A stretch of DNA of 64,000 bases from Pyronema omphalodes (GCA_024516155.1 JAJJXM010000045.1:62001-126000), one strand, 5' to 3'; counted from the first letter of the stretch, positions 11,768 to 23,559 are shown. Notes: generated from the letters alone by a model not told the origin. Made by a program: numbers and translations.

Positions 11768-11818
11768 AGCCTGGTGACCTGGTAACCTGGTAACCTGGTA
11801 ACCTGGTAACCTGGTAAC
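11768..11818. repeat. 8-bp minisatellite CCTGGTAA (about 6 copies)
   Basis: Tandem CCTGGTAA units beginning with a GACC variant. This is the third array with 8-bp periodicity in 4 kb. Confidence 0.9.
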
Positions 11819-12289
11819 TACCCCAGCGCGTGGGGTGGTGGGGTGGGGGGGGTATGTGATGACTAGACTGGACTGGCTTCTGGAGAATACGACGGTATTT
11901 TATGGGAAGCTAAACTCTCATACATTTATTCTAGAAGATGTGAAATAATTGAAGATGCAGGTATTTTTTGCAGGTCGATAAACTCTTTACCATCCCTTAA
12001 CATAGCGACAAACTTAGCCCATTCGTTACTATTTCGCCTCAAAGTCCGCCAGCAAAGGCAACGCAAGGCAACGCAAGCCAAGCCAAGGCAACAACCAGGA
12101 TCCAACCAGCATCCAGCGGGCAGGCAACACAGGCAACACAGGCAACACAGACACGCTAACCGCGATACGCCAATCACGACAATCATAAGTGCGACGTTTT
12201 CTTTATCCGGCTGGGGCGCTCTCGAACAGTCGAACCCGCGTGTAGCGATCGACGTATTTTTCTCGCTTATATGTATATGTACGCTCTGT

Positions 12290-12365
12290 TGGGGTTGGGT
12301 TGCTGGGGTTGGGTTGGGTTGCTGGGGTTGCTGGGGTTGCTGGGGTTGCTGGGGTTGGGTTGCTT
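12290..12365 (+). repeat. G-rich GGGGTTGCT/GGGTTGCT array
   Basis: Runs of four and three G recur every 8-9 bp, giving plus-strand G-quadruplex potential. It resembles the GGGGTTGCTGAGGGTGCT repeat inside the gene at 14.05-14.25 kb. Confidence 0.8.
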
Positions 12366-12884
12366 CTTTATTCTCGTCGGTGTTCTGCGATGATTGTGAT
12401 TGTGATTGTGAGTTTCGTCAACTTCGTTACGCGGATTTCATGGGCGATGCGAGGATTATGGTGCGTTTTGTGCTTGATGATGTATTGATATTTTTGGGGG
12501 ATTTAAATTTGAGGGGATGGTGAGTGATGGTATTCACGCTGGGTCGATGGTCATGCTTTGCGCGCGGTAGACAATGCTGTGGTTTGTGGAATTCAGAGCA
12601 CGGGAGTGGTCGCCGGTGGGTTGGAGGTTTGGCACGTGATGTTTTCGGGTTGGTATACAGCACATGAGCATGGGAGATGCGGGCGAGATGATGCATATGT
12701 ACAATCCGTGCGGGTGTGAAGGTCAATATGTCCGCCCTTGAGTTTAATTCACTAGCACGTATGATTTGGAACACACAGCTGCAATATGACGTTTCAATTC
12801 TGTAACCCGACACCGCAAATTACAACCCCAACAAACCCCACGATATTTCCCTATATTTCCCAACTTACAAGACCAGCGCAGGAG

Positions 12885-14334
12885 TCATAGCAACCCAAAC
12901 GTAGTGCTAACAACATCCGTACACTTCCACCTTTCCTTCCCCATCTACCGCATATCAGCATTATCCCAACTCCACACTTTTCGAAAGCACATACCTGATC
13001 CAACCAAGCAACCTTAAACATCCCCAGTCTTTCCCAAGCATTCCTACAAGCCCCCTTTCTAATCCACTCCGTAAACCTCCCAAAGGTGATCCGTTCATCA
13101 ACCGGACGTCTACGCCGCATCTCGCGTGCCTCAGGTGCGGCTTTAAACCACATGGCACTCTTGGGGATGCCGATACCGGCGATATCAGGGCTGCCGGTTA
13201 GATACAGGGAGAGATCTACCGCGTTGGTAAAGGGACCTGGGGCGCCGCAGGAGTAGATGTAGACTACCCAGCCTGGCGCTTCGGGATCGAGTTTCGACTC
13301 GAATTCGTCGGTGGGGATGGCATCTTGATCGTTATCCTCCATGCTACAGACGTCCGCGGTATCTTCAGAATTGTCAGCGGGTTCCGGAGCGCCAGCAAGG
13401 TCAGCAGATTCCGCAGGTTCGGAAGGTTCAGCAGATTCCATATGTGCGGAAGGTTCAGCAAGCTCAGCAAGCTCAGAAGCTTCCGGAGATCCCGCACATC
13501 CCGCAGATCCCGCAGATCCAACCTTTCCATGCACCTCCCCCAAGCCAGAACTCCCACGCACAACCCACCCCCTCTCAACCGCCAACCAAAGCAACGTCTC
13601 TCTCTCCCCCTCCGGTAAAAACGCCACACAAAACTCCCGATCATCAGCCGGTGGTTTCAAGTGTGCATATCTCGACACTGCAGTTTCATCTTTATGCGCC
13701 ATACGGAAATCGGGATGGCAGCTGGTGCAGTAGGTATAAGGCCATGCTTGGGTGAGCGGGAAGCAAGAGCGCGGGTCATGGGTGGGAATAGAGGACGGGT
13801 GAAGAGGGATGTTTGCAGGTGCGGGAGTTGGGTTGAGGGATAGGAGCTGGAGACCTCGGAGACCTCGAAGGACGCTCGGGACGGCGGGAAAGATGTGTAC
13901 TCGCCGTCGTCGAGGATCGTGTTGTTGGAGATGTAGCCGGAGTCATTGGTTCTGCTGCGGAGGTGGGAGGTGGTGGGGATGGTTGGCTCGGGGGTGGGCG
14001 GGGGATTTGCGGAAAGGTCGGAAATCGCGGGGTTTGAGCGATCGGGGGAGTTGGAGGGTCGGTATTGCTGGGGTTGCTGAGGGTGCTGGGGTTGCTGAGG
14101 GTGCTGGGGTTGCTGAGGGTGCTGGGGTTGCTGAGGGTGCGGGGGTTGCTGAAGTTGCTGAGATCGCTGAGGTAGCTGAGGGCGCTGAGGTTGCTGAGGT
14201 AGCTGAGGGCGCTGCGGTCGCTGAGGTTGCTGAGATTGCTGTAGCGATCTACTGCTACTGGGAGAAGAAGAAGATCCAGTCACACCGGTGGATGTGAATT
14301 TGGACTTGATGTATCGACGTATACGACCTTTCAT
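12885..14334 (-). CDS. CTSCH-family protein, Gln/Pro-rich N terminus, one apparent frameshift
   Basis: The ATG at 14334 opens MKGRIRRYIKSKF. A QQPQHP repeat follows (about 14240-14060), then DSGYISNNTILDDGEYTSFPP. After a one-base shift near 13775-13790 (CCCACCC) the frame reads WPYTYCTSCHPDFRMAHKDE and AVSRYAHLKPPADDREFCVAF. An Ala/Glu/Ser/Pro repeat stretch (about 13580-13330) follows, then GWVVYIYSCGAPGPFTNAVD, GIGIPKSAMWFKAAPEAREM and FTEWIRKGACRNAWERLGMF. The intron is 12994-12945 (GTATGT...GGTAG, 50 bp). The last exon ends TTFGLL at TGA 12885-12887. The paralog at 52.9 kb fixes the frame and the intron. CTSCH could bind metal; function unknown. Confidence 0.65.
14055..14245 (-). repeat. 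Coding minisatellite, Gln-Pro-His/Arg repeats
   Basis: An imperfect 18-bp unit (GGGGTTGCTGAGGGTGCT on plus) is repeated several times, then degenerates to CTGAGGTTGCTGAG units. It encodes QQPQHP/QQPQRP in the CTSCH gene. It is absent from the paralog at 52.9 kb, so it expanded after the two copies split. Confidence 0.8.
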
Positions 14335-15078
14335 TTTCTTGAACCTCGTGTTTCAAGACTATGAGAGTGATCTACAGTGACGCGGTGTCTGAAACCGAAG
14401 ACGCAGTAAGGGTGTCTTCATCCGTCAGCATCATGGCCAAGATGAACGAAGGGTAGAAAGATACGTGATGCAGCTTCGGTGATCACTGAAGTTGGTCTTT
14501 CAGTTGTCGAGTCTTGATGCGGTGGTAGGGTCGATCGTTGGAAGATTCCGTGGATGATTCAAAAGATACAGTAGGAAATACTAAGTCACAGCCGTGTGAA
14601 CGCTTCTGCGACCACAGTCTCGCACGGTCAATGGACTCTGTTCGGTAAGTCGCGGAGGAGCCATGTGGTTCGAGAAGCGGAGATACGCGAGCCAGCAAAG
14701 TCTAGGTTGCCGTGTTGCGGGAGGCAGTTATAATATCGCCGGTAGGTTAAGACCTAACCTAACGGCTATGTATGGTGACGACTGATCCGTCAGAATCACG
14801 CATAGTCGGCTAATTCTATGAGGACTGCTGTTAATGTGACAATGCCAAGACGGCGCTATTGTAATGATCGCACAACAGATCTCAATTCTTTCCCGTCTTC
14901 TTGACACTTCTTTCAATACATATATTACCCCCTACGACTTCATTCGCTACCACCATTGTTACACATTCCGTACTGCATATCTTAGCTATCACTATCACTA
15001 CAGCCCATAAACATAGGTACGATTTCTTCACAGACAAGAAATGAAGGGCTAACACGTTACAGTTTGTATCCTATCGCT
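14335..15078. other. Intergenic, no gene seen
   Basis: Upstream regions of the CTSCH gene (minus) and the small membrane gene (plus). No supported frame. Confidence 0.4.
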
Positions 15079-15407
15079 ATGGCAGGCGCCCATCTAGCCA
15101 TTTTGACTTTGTGCCTCCTTATCGGAATCGTGGTATTCGTCATTTATGAATACCTGCACCACCGCTCTGACGATTCGAACGCTCCTCCTCCTCCTCTCCC
15201 CAATTTCCTCCCCAGGTTCGTCAACGAGGGGGCTGGTATATCTGTCCGTCAGACAAAATTAACAAGAGGGCGGGTGTGAACTGCGAGTGCAACTGCGCCC
15301 GTGTGTACCACCTGCGACCCCGCCTAGGAAGTCTTTGTCGATCATTAAGCGCATCACCAGAGCTACCATCGACCACAGACGAAGAAGACTCGGAAGAAGA
15401 TGCGTGA
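15079..15407 (+). CDS. Small single-pass membrane protein with CECNC motif
   Basis: The ATG at 15079 opens MAGAHLAILTLCLLIGIVVFVIYEY, an N-terminal signal anchor. A basic HHRS segment and PPPPLPNFLPRF follow. The first frame stops soon after. Splicing 15220-15266 (GTCAAC...TTAACAAG, 47 bp, phase 0) leads to RAGVNCECNCARVYHLRP, an S-rich stretch and an acidic tail DEEDSEEDA with TGA at 15405-15407, about 93 residues. The GTCAAC donor is weak, so a frameshift is an alternative. Two 141-nt halves flank the proposed intron. Function unknown. Confidence 0.5.
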
Positions 15408-15928
15408 AGCCGTCGACTCTTGTTTATGTCGGGATGGGCACACTTCCGGTGAACAGCACGTGGGTTAGGGTGCTTGCGTCTGTGTTTCACAGGCAAATAT
15501 CAGTCATATCTAGTCTTGGAGACGGTCTATTAGATGGCATCAAGGAAGGCGTGTTATATACGCTGTATGGTGCTTAATGGTTGTTTTAGTTGGCGTTCGG
15601 GTTCAATGTTTTTACGAGTCTACAGTCAGAACAGAAGCATCATGTTGGTTCATGGTGACTTGGCACAGATTTGGGTATCACGGTATTCAATACCAATATG
15701 CGGTTCCCCATCAAAGTTTAATTTCCCCTCATGCATCTGTGATACCGCTCATCAATGTCGGCCATTGCTACAGCATTGGTCTTGGCGACTGAATGACTTC
15801 GCTCCATCTCCTCTCCTCCTCCATCCTTCTTTACTCTCGTTCTCAACCGACTTCCACGATTTTCGTGCACACCATTCGTTACCACCAACTTCCATTTTTA
15901 TCCTAATTTTAACCCAGTCACAGTCAAG
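15408..15928. other. Intergenic, promoter side of the CFEM-like gene
   Basis: CT-rich just upstream of the ATG at 15929 (about 15800-15910), as is common in fungal promoters. No further gene is supported. Confidence 0.4.
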
Positions 15929-16662
15929 ATGCACTACACTACCATTGTCTTCGCCCTTGTCGGTGCCGCGACCGTCGTCAAGGCCAACGAATGCATCGCG
16001 CAGAAGTAGGTCTTCTGTGGTATTTTCTTTGGCTATACTGACTGGTGGTACAGCATTCTAGACGCGTGCAAAGCTATTCACGAGCCTCGTCTCCTCGCTT
16101 GCAAGGGTATTTCGCGTCGCCTACCACTATCCATATCGAGCACAATTACTGACCAATCAACAGGCAACGACTGGGAGTGCTACTGCAACGAAGCCACCAA
16201 CTTGGCTACTTGTTTCAACAACTGTCCCAACTTGGGTAGACTCCCCCATTGAACCCACGACACGTCTGAAACAGTTTCTAACACCTCGTAGATGCCTCCC
16301 CCGTCAAGAACCAGGTTATCCAATACTGCATGGCCTACTCCGCTGCCAAGCCTCAACCGACCGCCACCGCCGCTGAGTCAGGCAGCATGTCTGGTAGCAT
16401 GCCCGCCAATGCTACTGGTTCCGCCATCAAGGGCTCCTCGATGTTGAGCAAGACCTCCGTTGCCGCTTCTGAGACCGCTTCCGAAGGCCCTCTCGCTACT
16501 TACACCGCCAAGAGCTCCGACGGTAACGCCATGACTGCCTCTGTCACCGCCGCGGAGGGCGCCCAATCCACTAGCCCTAGCAACGGTGCTGGAGCTGTGG
16601 CCCCTGGTATGGCTGGAATGCTTATGGGAGCCGTCGCCCTTGTTGCTGGAGCTTTCTTGTAA
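15929..16662 (+). CDS. CFEM-like GPI-anchored cell-surface protein
   Basis: Four exons: 15929-16005, 16054-16106, 16164-16235 and 16292-16662, giving 190 residues. Introns are 48, 57 and 56 bp with GT..AG ends; the third has a CTAAC branch point. MHYTTIVFALVGAATVVKA is a signal peptide. Residues about 21-86 hold eight cysteines with spacing C-x8-C-x10-C-x6-C-x-C-x8-C-x3-C-x15-C and an Asp before the CxC, close to the CFEM pattern although the first spacing is longer. A Ser/Thr/Ala-rich stalk follows, then a hydrophobic tail (GMLMGAVALVAGAFL) typical of GPI attachment. Family knowledge: CFEM proteins sit in the wall or membrane and some bind haem or act in host interaction. The role here is inferred only. 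Confidence 0.8.
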
Positions 16663-16789
16663 GCAGCTGAGGAGGTGGGCATACGGTTAATGCATGGGAT
16701 AATGGCTTGTTGGCGTTAGGAACAGGCGTTCTTTAGGTGGCCTCGGTTTTCGAGCAGTCTATTAGTGCATTACTGAGCTGAAATAAATG
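16663..16789 (+). other. 3' UTR of the CFEM-like gene, duplicated at 21.34 kb
   Basis: The untranslated tail runs to the repeat boundary near 16790. The last bases (CATTACTGAGC...AAATGATTGGTATTAT) also occur at the ends of repeat copies near 24.2 and 34.4 kb, so part of this UTR may already belong to the mobile family. Confidence 0.55.
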
Positions 16790-17164
16790 ATTGGTATTAT
16801 GGGTTACGCGTGTTCTTATCCGACGTGACGTCAGTGACGTTAATGAATTTCATGCCGCTGTAGGCGGGTGTCGTGAGATTACTATGGTAGCTCAGCTCTA
16901 GACAACTAGCTGCGAACATTTTTTTTTGACACTCGCCGCAAGATTGATCTTGCGGAAATTACCACTTGATCTGTTAATGGTTTGTTTACTCCGCGAAGCA
17001 ATGAAATCAGTCTATGGCTGTCATGACATTCAGCACCATACTATCCGATAACCGCATTGCGATCGGTTGTCGTTAGCTCAAGGGCCGTCAAAACAATCTG
17101 ATAACACCTCCTAACCATCAGCCGTTACTACGAGAGACCAGTGCATAGACTCACCCGTACACAA

Positions 17165-17322
17165 GTGGAACAGAGCCGCAGGCCCGCAGTGGGTATATGA
17201 CCCCCCCCCCCCCCCTCCCGGCTCTTCATAACGATGACTACGCTCAACACGACAGAGTGATCCCCTACGCATCTGGGAATTTGGGAGAAGCCCAGCACCG
17301 GCTGGTTAAAGCCCAAAAGAAG
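17165..17322 (+). promoter_or_regulatory. TATA-leader module, copy 1
   Basis: GTATATGA TATA-like box near 17193 (degenerate), poly-C, leader, then the CCCAGCACCGG hairpin segment (one G short) and donor AAG|GTCAGT. Confidence 0.6.
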
Positions 17323-18011
17323 GTCAGTTTTTTATTTCTTTTATTTTTTCTTTGATTTGTGTTCCCATAAAGAAATAAATAACAACAATAACCCCTTTCA
17401 TAAACCTCTATCTTGGCTATGGTTCATCTGTGAATATTGATCCCCGGATGATACGTATAACACTGCCGGAACGGAGGTTGAATAGTTGATTTGTTGTGGG
17501 TTTATATTTATCCGTGATATTGCGCTGGTTAGGAAGATTGCCGTGTGATTGATGATTGAACAATCCCGGTTGGTCATGGAATCGCCTGGTGGTAACACGA
17601 GGCGGCGAGGATTAGAAATGCAAAAAGGACGCTACACAGAAACACGAAATCAGGCGGTTTGACATGGCGTAATAAGCACGGCAGTAAGCGCGAAACTAGG
17701 ATGCAAGCGCGGAAACAAGAGGTGACTAACGGTACGCTACTCGTGCAAAGGCGGCGCTAATTCTCCACCCCGATCACTCGCATGCTCGTAAACTGTGGGC
17801 AGTTCTAGGACGTGTGTCTCAGAGCTGATGATCGGTTACTGGTTTGTTCCACCCCATGAGGAAATGTCATCGATTTATGGCTGTGATAAGGTTTAGCACC
17901 ATACTATCCGATGACAACATTGTAATCGGTTGCCGTTAGCTTAAGAACCGTTAAAAGCATCTGATACACACCTCCTAACTATCAGCCGTTGCCAGAATGG
18001 AGTTCCCCGTA

Positions 18012-18185
18012 CACAAGTGGAACGGAGCCGCAGTCCCGCAGTGGGTATATAATCCCCCCCCCTTTCCCCCCAACCTCCTTACTCCTCATAACGGTGACTA
18101 CGCTCTACACACGACTGAGTGATCCCCTACACGACTGGGAACTTGGGAGAAGCCCAGCACCGGGCTGGTTAAAGCCCAAAAGAAG
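18012..18185 (+). promoter_or_regulatory. TATA-leader module, copy 2
   Basis: TATATAAT box near 18045 and leader with CACACGACTGAGTGATCCCC. An AGCCCAGCACCGGGCT hairpin and donor AAG|GTTAGC follow. It lies 0.86 kb from copy 1 in the same direction. Confidence 0.7.
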
Positions 18186-19952
18186 GTTAGCTAGTTTTTT
18201 GTTTTTTGTTTATTTTTTTTCTTGGTTATTTGGATTCTGTCATCAGTAAATAAATAAGAATAATAACCTTTTTTTTTACAAAAAAAATAAACAAACGTCT
18301 TGTCTATGATTCATCTGTAAATATTGATCCGCAAAGGATACGTATGACACTGAAGAAACAGAGGATTGGTGGTGGTTTTTATTTTTATTCACGATATTGC
18401 GCTGGTTAGTCTGAGGGACGGGTCATTGATGATTAGATAATCCAGGTTGATGATGTAATCGCCTGGTGGTAACACGGGGCCGCGACATCGCGTCAAGTGC
18501 GGAGGGGAATCCGAAATGAATTTTACCGCATCACTGGGTGCGTCATGTGCGGGTTAGTTATATGCACCATACCCGGTTGAGCTTAGTTTATGCGAGTGAT
18601 AAAAATGATGGCGTGTGGGTTGTGTCATTGTGTCATTGTTCATCACTCAATGCTTAATTAATGCTTAGTAAGGACGAGTGATAGTAAGTGATGTCATAAA
18701 AGGCTGAAAGCATATCAGACTTCCCGGGATACCATTGATATGGTAAGAGTTTTGGGATTGATGTGGTGGGAGATGGTATGGTTGTTTTGATGAATGATTT
18801 TCTTGGTGTTGATTGTCTTGATGATAGTGATAGTGATAGTAATGATGATAATAAGATTTGTTGGTTTTTGTTCCATGCGGAGTTAAGTAAGATTATAAGT
18901 ATGGTAAGTCTGCAGGTTGGAACTCGGATTTGTAATATGCTATCGTAAGTTGTGAGCTTGGGAGGAGGTGGCTCGGTGATGTAAACGATCTTATTATTGC
19001 CTGAAACTATATGTTGCTGGGATTATATATCGACTGCGTGATTTGAGATTATATGTAAATATTACAATTTCGATATGTACAAGCAGAGCCAGCCCTGACC
19101 GGGTCAAGGTCATTGACCGGGCCGGTGGGGGGGGGGGGGGGTCAATAACGGATCAGTAGTCTCAAGGTTGAAGTTACAGACATAAGATCTCAAAATTTCG
19201 CGAATATTCGAGGCTAGTTGGATCGTTAAATAACATAAGTAAGGAGGAACGAATAATGGACGGTGCGGTAAATCTATGTAGAATTGACTGATATGCTAGT
19301 ATAGTGAAGGACATATCTATACTTGTTTATATCCCAAACATGGAATCAGATTTATGTTAGGCATGAGCACTCTTTTCTGGTTCACTGAAGTCACCTCCAG
19401 GGGTAGACAGCTGTTGCCGTTGCGATATCATGGGTTATCACACGCACACGTGATTTGTGACTACTCTCTGGCCTGGGTCATTTGCGAGTTTCGAGAGCGA
19501 CTGGGGGTAATGAACGCTAGCTGCAAGCCACAGCGAGTATCCCGGTTGGTTAACCCTAGCGTCACATCAGACAGCACTTGTTTCCGCGCCTGCATCGTAG
19601 TTTCGCGCTTACTGCCACACTTATGATGGTGGCCCCATTGCCTCTCACCGGATTTTGGGTTTCTGTGTAGCTTCCTTTTGACATTTCTGATTCCCTTCCG
19701 CCGCTTGACGCGATGTCGCCGCCCCACACCAACCGGCATTGTGTAATTACGCGTCAGTCAGACGGATGAGCGCAATATCACGGATAAATGTAAAATCACG
19801 ATGAATCAACTAACGAACCTCTGTTTCGGCAATGTTATGCGTATTATTCGGGGATCATAGACGAGATGGTGATGAAAAGGGTTATTATTTATATTTATTT
19901 ATTCATGGAAGGATACAAATTAAAGAAAAAATGGGGGAAATGAAATACTGAC

Positions 19953-20117
19953 CTTCTTTTGGGCTTTAACCAGCCCGGTGCTGGGCTTCTCCCAAGTTCC
20001 CAGCTGTGTAGGGGATCACTCAGTCGTGTAGAGCGTAGTCACCGTTATGAGGAGCAGGAAAGTTGGGGCGATGGGGGGATTATATAGCCACTGCGGCTCC
20101 GTCCCGCGTATGTACGG
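19953..20117 (-). promoter_or_regulatory. TATA-leader module, copy 3
   Basis: Minus strand: CTATATAATCC box near 20085. Leader and hairpin are intact. Donor AAG|GTCAGT. Confidence 0.7.
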
Positions 20118-20782
20118 GTAACCCTATTCACTGGTCTCTCATAGTAACGGCTGATGGTTAGGAGGTGTGTATCAGATGGTTTTCACGGCTCTTAAGCTAA
20201 CGGCAACCGATTACAATGTGGTCATCCGATAGTTATGGTGCTGGATGATATCACAGGCATAAGCCGATGATGTTTCCTCGTGGGGTAAAACAAACCAGTA
20301 ACCGATCATCAGCTCTAAGAGACGCTTCCTAGAAGTGCCCACGGTTTACGAGCATGCGAGTGACCGGGGGTGGAGAATCAGGGCCACCTTTGCACGAGTA
20401 GTGTCCCGTTAGACACTGCTCGTTTCCGCACTTGCATACTAGTTTCGCGCTTATTGCCATACTTCTTACGCCATTTTCGCCGCCTGATTTCGTATTCCTG
20501 GCTTGCTTTTGACATTACTGATTCCCCAATAGGGATCTTTCAATTACGCTTCAATCAGACTAACGAGCGCAATATCACGGATAAATGTAAAATCACAACA
20601 AATCAACTAATGAACCTCTGTTTCGGTAGTGTTATGAGTCTTTATTCGGGGATCAATGGTCACATATGGATTATGGACAAGATATTTGTTTAAATTTTTT
20701 AAATAAATAAAGGTTATTGTTGTTATTTCTTTATGGAAGAATACAAATAATAAAGCAAAAAGAAAGAAAATAACAAACTTAC

Positions 20783-20957
20783 CTTCTTTTGGGCTTTAAC
20801 CAGCCCGGTGCTGGGCTTCTCCCAAGTTCCCAGTCGTGTAGGGGATCACTCAGTCGTGTAGAGCGTAGTCACCGTTATGAGGAGAAAATGAGAAGGGAGG
20901 GGGGATGGGGGGATTATATACCCACTGCGGACCTGCGGCTCCGTCCCACTTGTGTAC
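20783..20957 (-). promoter_or_regulatory. TATA-leader module, copy 4
   Basis: Minus strand: GTATATAATCC box near 20915. Hairpin intact. Canonical donor AAG|GTAAGT, the best splice site of the set. Confidence 0.75.
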
Positions 20958-21340
20958 TGGTAACCCTATTCACTGGTCTCTCATAGTAATGGTTGATGGT
21001 TAGGAGGTGTGTATCAGATGGTTGTGACGGGTTTTGAGCTAACGGTAACCAATCGCAATGCGGCCATCGGATAGTGTGGTACTAAGTGTTATCACAGCCA
21101 TAAACCGATGACATTGCTTCCTGCAGTAAAACAAACCAGTTACCGATAATGTGGTGATGGCCGCAAGATCAATCTTGCCGCCAGCGTCGAAATAAAATGT
21201 CAGGAGCTCGTTGTCTAGAGCTGAACTACCTTAGTAACTTCACGACACCCGCCTACAGCGTTATGAAATTCATTCACATCACTGACGTGACGTCAGATAA
21301 GAACACGCGTAACCCATAACACCAATCATTTCTTTTAGCT

Positions 21341-21556
21341 CAGTAATGCACTAACAGACTGCTCGAAAACCAAGCCACCTAAAGCACACCTGTTCCTAAC
21401 GCCAACAATCCATGTTCCCATGCATAAACTGTATTCTCGCCTCCTCAGCTGCTTACAAGAAAGCTCCAGCAACAAGAGCGATAGCTCCCACAAGCATTCC
21501 AGCCATACCAGGGGTCACAGCTCCAGCACCGTTGCTAGGACTACTGGATTGGGCGG
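21341..21556 (-). pseudogene. Copied 3' end of the CFEM-like gene
   Basis: The minus strand reads the last 30-odd codons of the CFEM-like gene (the SPSNGAGAVAPGMAG-type tail through GAFL), its stop and its whole 3' UTR, about 90% identical to 16560-16789. It has no start and no cysteine domain, and the upstream end is fused directly to gene X at about 21557. It is a non-functional fragment carried by the inverted repeat. Confidence 0.8.
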
Positions 21557-22505
21557 AGCCGGAGTATGTGGACATATTGAACGGAATTCAAGGCTTCCAA
21601 TGCCGCAGGATCGGGATTCACTTGGTTTATTCTGTGGTGAATAACCGACCATTATAGAAATTATGTCGTAATGAATGGGTGAGGTATACGTCTTCAACAC
21701 GAAAGAGTTGGCCTTGACTCAGTGATTATTACCAAACGTTTGATTTATTACATCTGTATTGCAGGATTCAAATGGTACTTTGAGGTAACTCTAATAGTGC
21801 ATTTGAATTTACATCTACATTTTATCTGCGACAGGTAACTGTCGGACTTCCACGAGTGATATCTGAAGACTAAGAAACCACCCTGCGCATACCGATGATC
21901 GATCACAACATACACATTACGCTTTCACATGGATTGGTCCTGTACCGACCTTTTGGGCCTCAGTCAGCGTATAATTTAATAAAGAAATTGTACGACGATC
22001 TCAACTTTTCCGAACATTGATCAATTCGTGCAAGTTATGGCTAGTTGACGGAAGATGCGAGCAAATCTCGAATGAGTGAAGATCTTTTGTAATGGCGGGC
22101 ACTACACAAATTCTTCGCGGCTGATGCTGCGGCATGAATCTAAACGAGGGGTATATTACATTAATATCACTTTCGGGGGTATCGACTTGGATATTTCGAT
22201 GTGTTGACTGGGTCATCCCGCATAATTCACGTTTTTTTGGTGGTAAGAAAGTTCCGGTTATTGCCACGCTTGGTTACCGCAGCTAGATTTCAGCCCCCGC
22301 GGGTTTCTACGCTTGCTTCTTGGCTTCTGGCGTACCTCATTCTACAATGCAAGTTCCGATCATAGCCGTGCCGAGCTAACTCAAACACCATTTTATACCG
22401 CGCTTGTGGTAAAGCTTGTTTATCTGCTGATTGTACTAAATACTTGTAGTTCAGTTGGTTAGAATACCGTCGCTGAGCATGTTTGCGCACTGCATGTAGG
22501 TTCGA
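21557..22505 (+). pseudogene. Gene X, copy in the left flank (truncated)
   Basis: This is the inverted counterpart of 46.05-47.05 kb. It reads EYVDILNGIQGFQCRR and GIHLVYSVVNNRPL (compare QHVDILEVIQDFKCRR, GIHLVYSAGKNR in the other copy), then breaks. The region matching the second exon at 22020-22340 has frame disruptions and a GCAAGT in place of the GTAAGT donor. The start codon is lost at the CFEM junction. Confidence 0.6.
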
Positions 22506-22889
22506 ATAAATGATTGGTATTATGTACGGGTTACGCGTGTTCTTATCTGACGTGAAGCGAGTGACGTGAATCAATTTCATGCAGCTGTAGGCGGGTGTCG
22601 TGGGGTTACTAAGGTAGCTCAGCTGTAGACAACGAGCAGCTAACATTTTTTTTTGACACTGGCGGCAAGATTCATCTTTCGGCAATTACCGCATGATCGG
22701 TAACTGGTTTGTTTTACTCCGCGAAGCAATGAAATCGGTCTATGGCTGTGATGAAATTCAGCACCATACTATCCGATGACCGCATTGCGATCGGTTACCG
22801 TTAGCTCAAAACCCGTCACAACCATCTGATACACAGCTCCTCACCATCAGCCGTTTGTACAAGGGACCGGTGAATAGAGTCACCCGTAC

Positions 22890-23051
22890 CCAAGTGGAAC
22901 GGAGCCGCAGTGGCCATATAATCCCCCCATCGCCCCTCCATCCTTATTTTCTCCTCATAACGGTGACTACGCTCTACACGACTGAGTGATCCCCTACGCG
23001 GCTGGGAACTTGGGAGAAGCCCAGCACCGGGCTGGTTAAAGCCCAAAGAAG
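22890..23051 (+). promoter_or_regulatory. TATA-leader module, copy 5
   Basis: CCATATAATCC box near 22917. Leader and hairpin intact. Donor AAAGAAG|GTTAGT (one A short before the donor). The repeat unit starts at about 22508 with the same TGATTGGTATTATG terminus. Confidence 0.7.
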
Positions 23052-23559
23052 GTTAGTTTTTACTTTTATTTTCTTCTCAGTTATTTGGATTCTGTCATCA
23101 ATAAATAAATATGAATAATAACATTTTCCATAAACATTTCGTCTATGATTCATATGTGAATATTGATCCCTGCATGATGCACATGAGACTGCAGAAACAG
23201 AGGATTGGTGGTGGGTTTATATTTTTATCCGTGATATTGCGCTCCTTAGTCTGATCGACGGGTGATTGATGATTGAACAATCCCTGTTGGTCATGGAATC
23301 GCGTGGTGGTAACACGGGGCAGCGAGAATTAGAAATTTAAAAAGGAAGCTACACAGAAACCTAAAAATCAGGCGGTGAAAATGGCGTAATAAGTATGGCA
23401 ATAAGCGCGAAACTAGAATGCAAGCGCGGAAACGAGCGGTGTCTAACGGTACGCTACTCGTGCAAAGGTGGCGCTGATTCTCCACCCCGATCACTCGCAT
23501 GCTTGTAAACTGTGGGTACTTCTAGGAAGTGCCTCTTGGAGCTGTGCCCAATTGACTGC

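Larger units (their letters stand above)
10141..12884. other. Geneless low-complexity region
   Basis: Dense short tandem repeats: CCAACGAT-type at 10862-10928; a 45-bp direct repeat at 10955-11045; an A-rich block at 11101-11145; ACCATACACC-type at 11175-11230; TTTTGTGGTGGTTGCTG at 11530-11600; GGCAACACA-type at 12060-12150; G-rich GGGGTTGCT at 12290-12365. All open frames here are repeat artefacts. No gene is supported. Confidence 0.7.
16790..18700 (+). repeat. Left arm of the 16.8-21.3 kb inverted repeat
   Basis: Starts TGATTGGTATTATGGGTTACGCGTG and holds two head-to-tail repeat units with modules 1 and 2. It ends near a GCTTAGTTTATGCGAGTGAT stretch at 18.58 kb. The reverse complement of most of this arm lies at 19.45-21.34 kb. 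About 0.75 kb of loop lies between, with no gene recognised. Confidence 0.75.
19450..21340 (-). repeat. Right arm of the 16.8-21.3 kb inverted repeat
   Basis: Carries modules 3 and 4 facing left and ends with the complement of the TGATTGGTATTATGGG terminus at about 21330. Divergence from the left arm is visible but moderate, so this is an old or gene-converted palindrome and not a perfect assembly artefact. Confidence 0.75.

Noticed and set aside
17165..17322. 5S rRNA or tRNA-derived SINE identity for the module
   Set aside because: No 5S sequence blocks, no proper A/B box pair (GGTTAAAGCCC is only a partial B box), and a clear upstream TATA.
22816..23046. Recurrent 60-90 residue frame (MGFNQPGAGLLPSSQ...) at many sites
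   Set aside because: It is the strand opposite the conserved leader module. Conservation follows the DNA module and not codon positions, and frames end at varying places.
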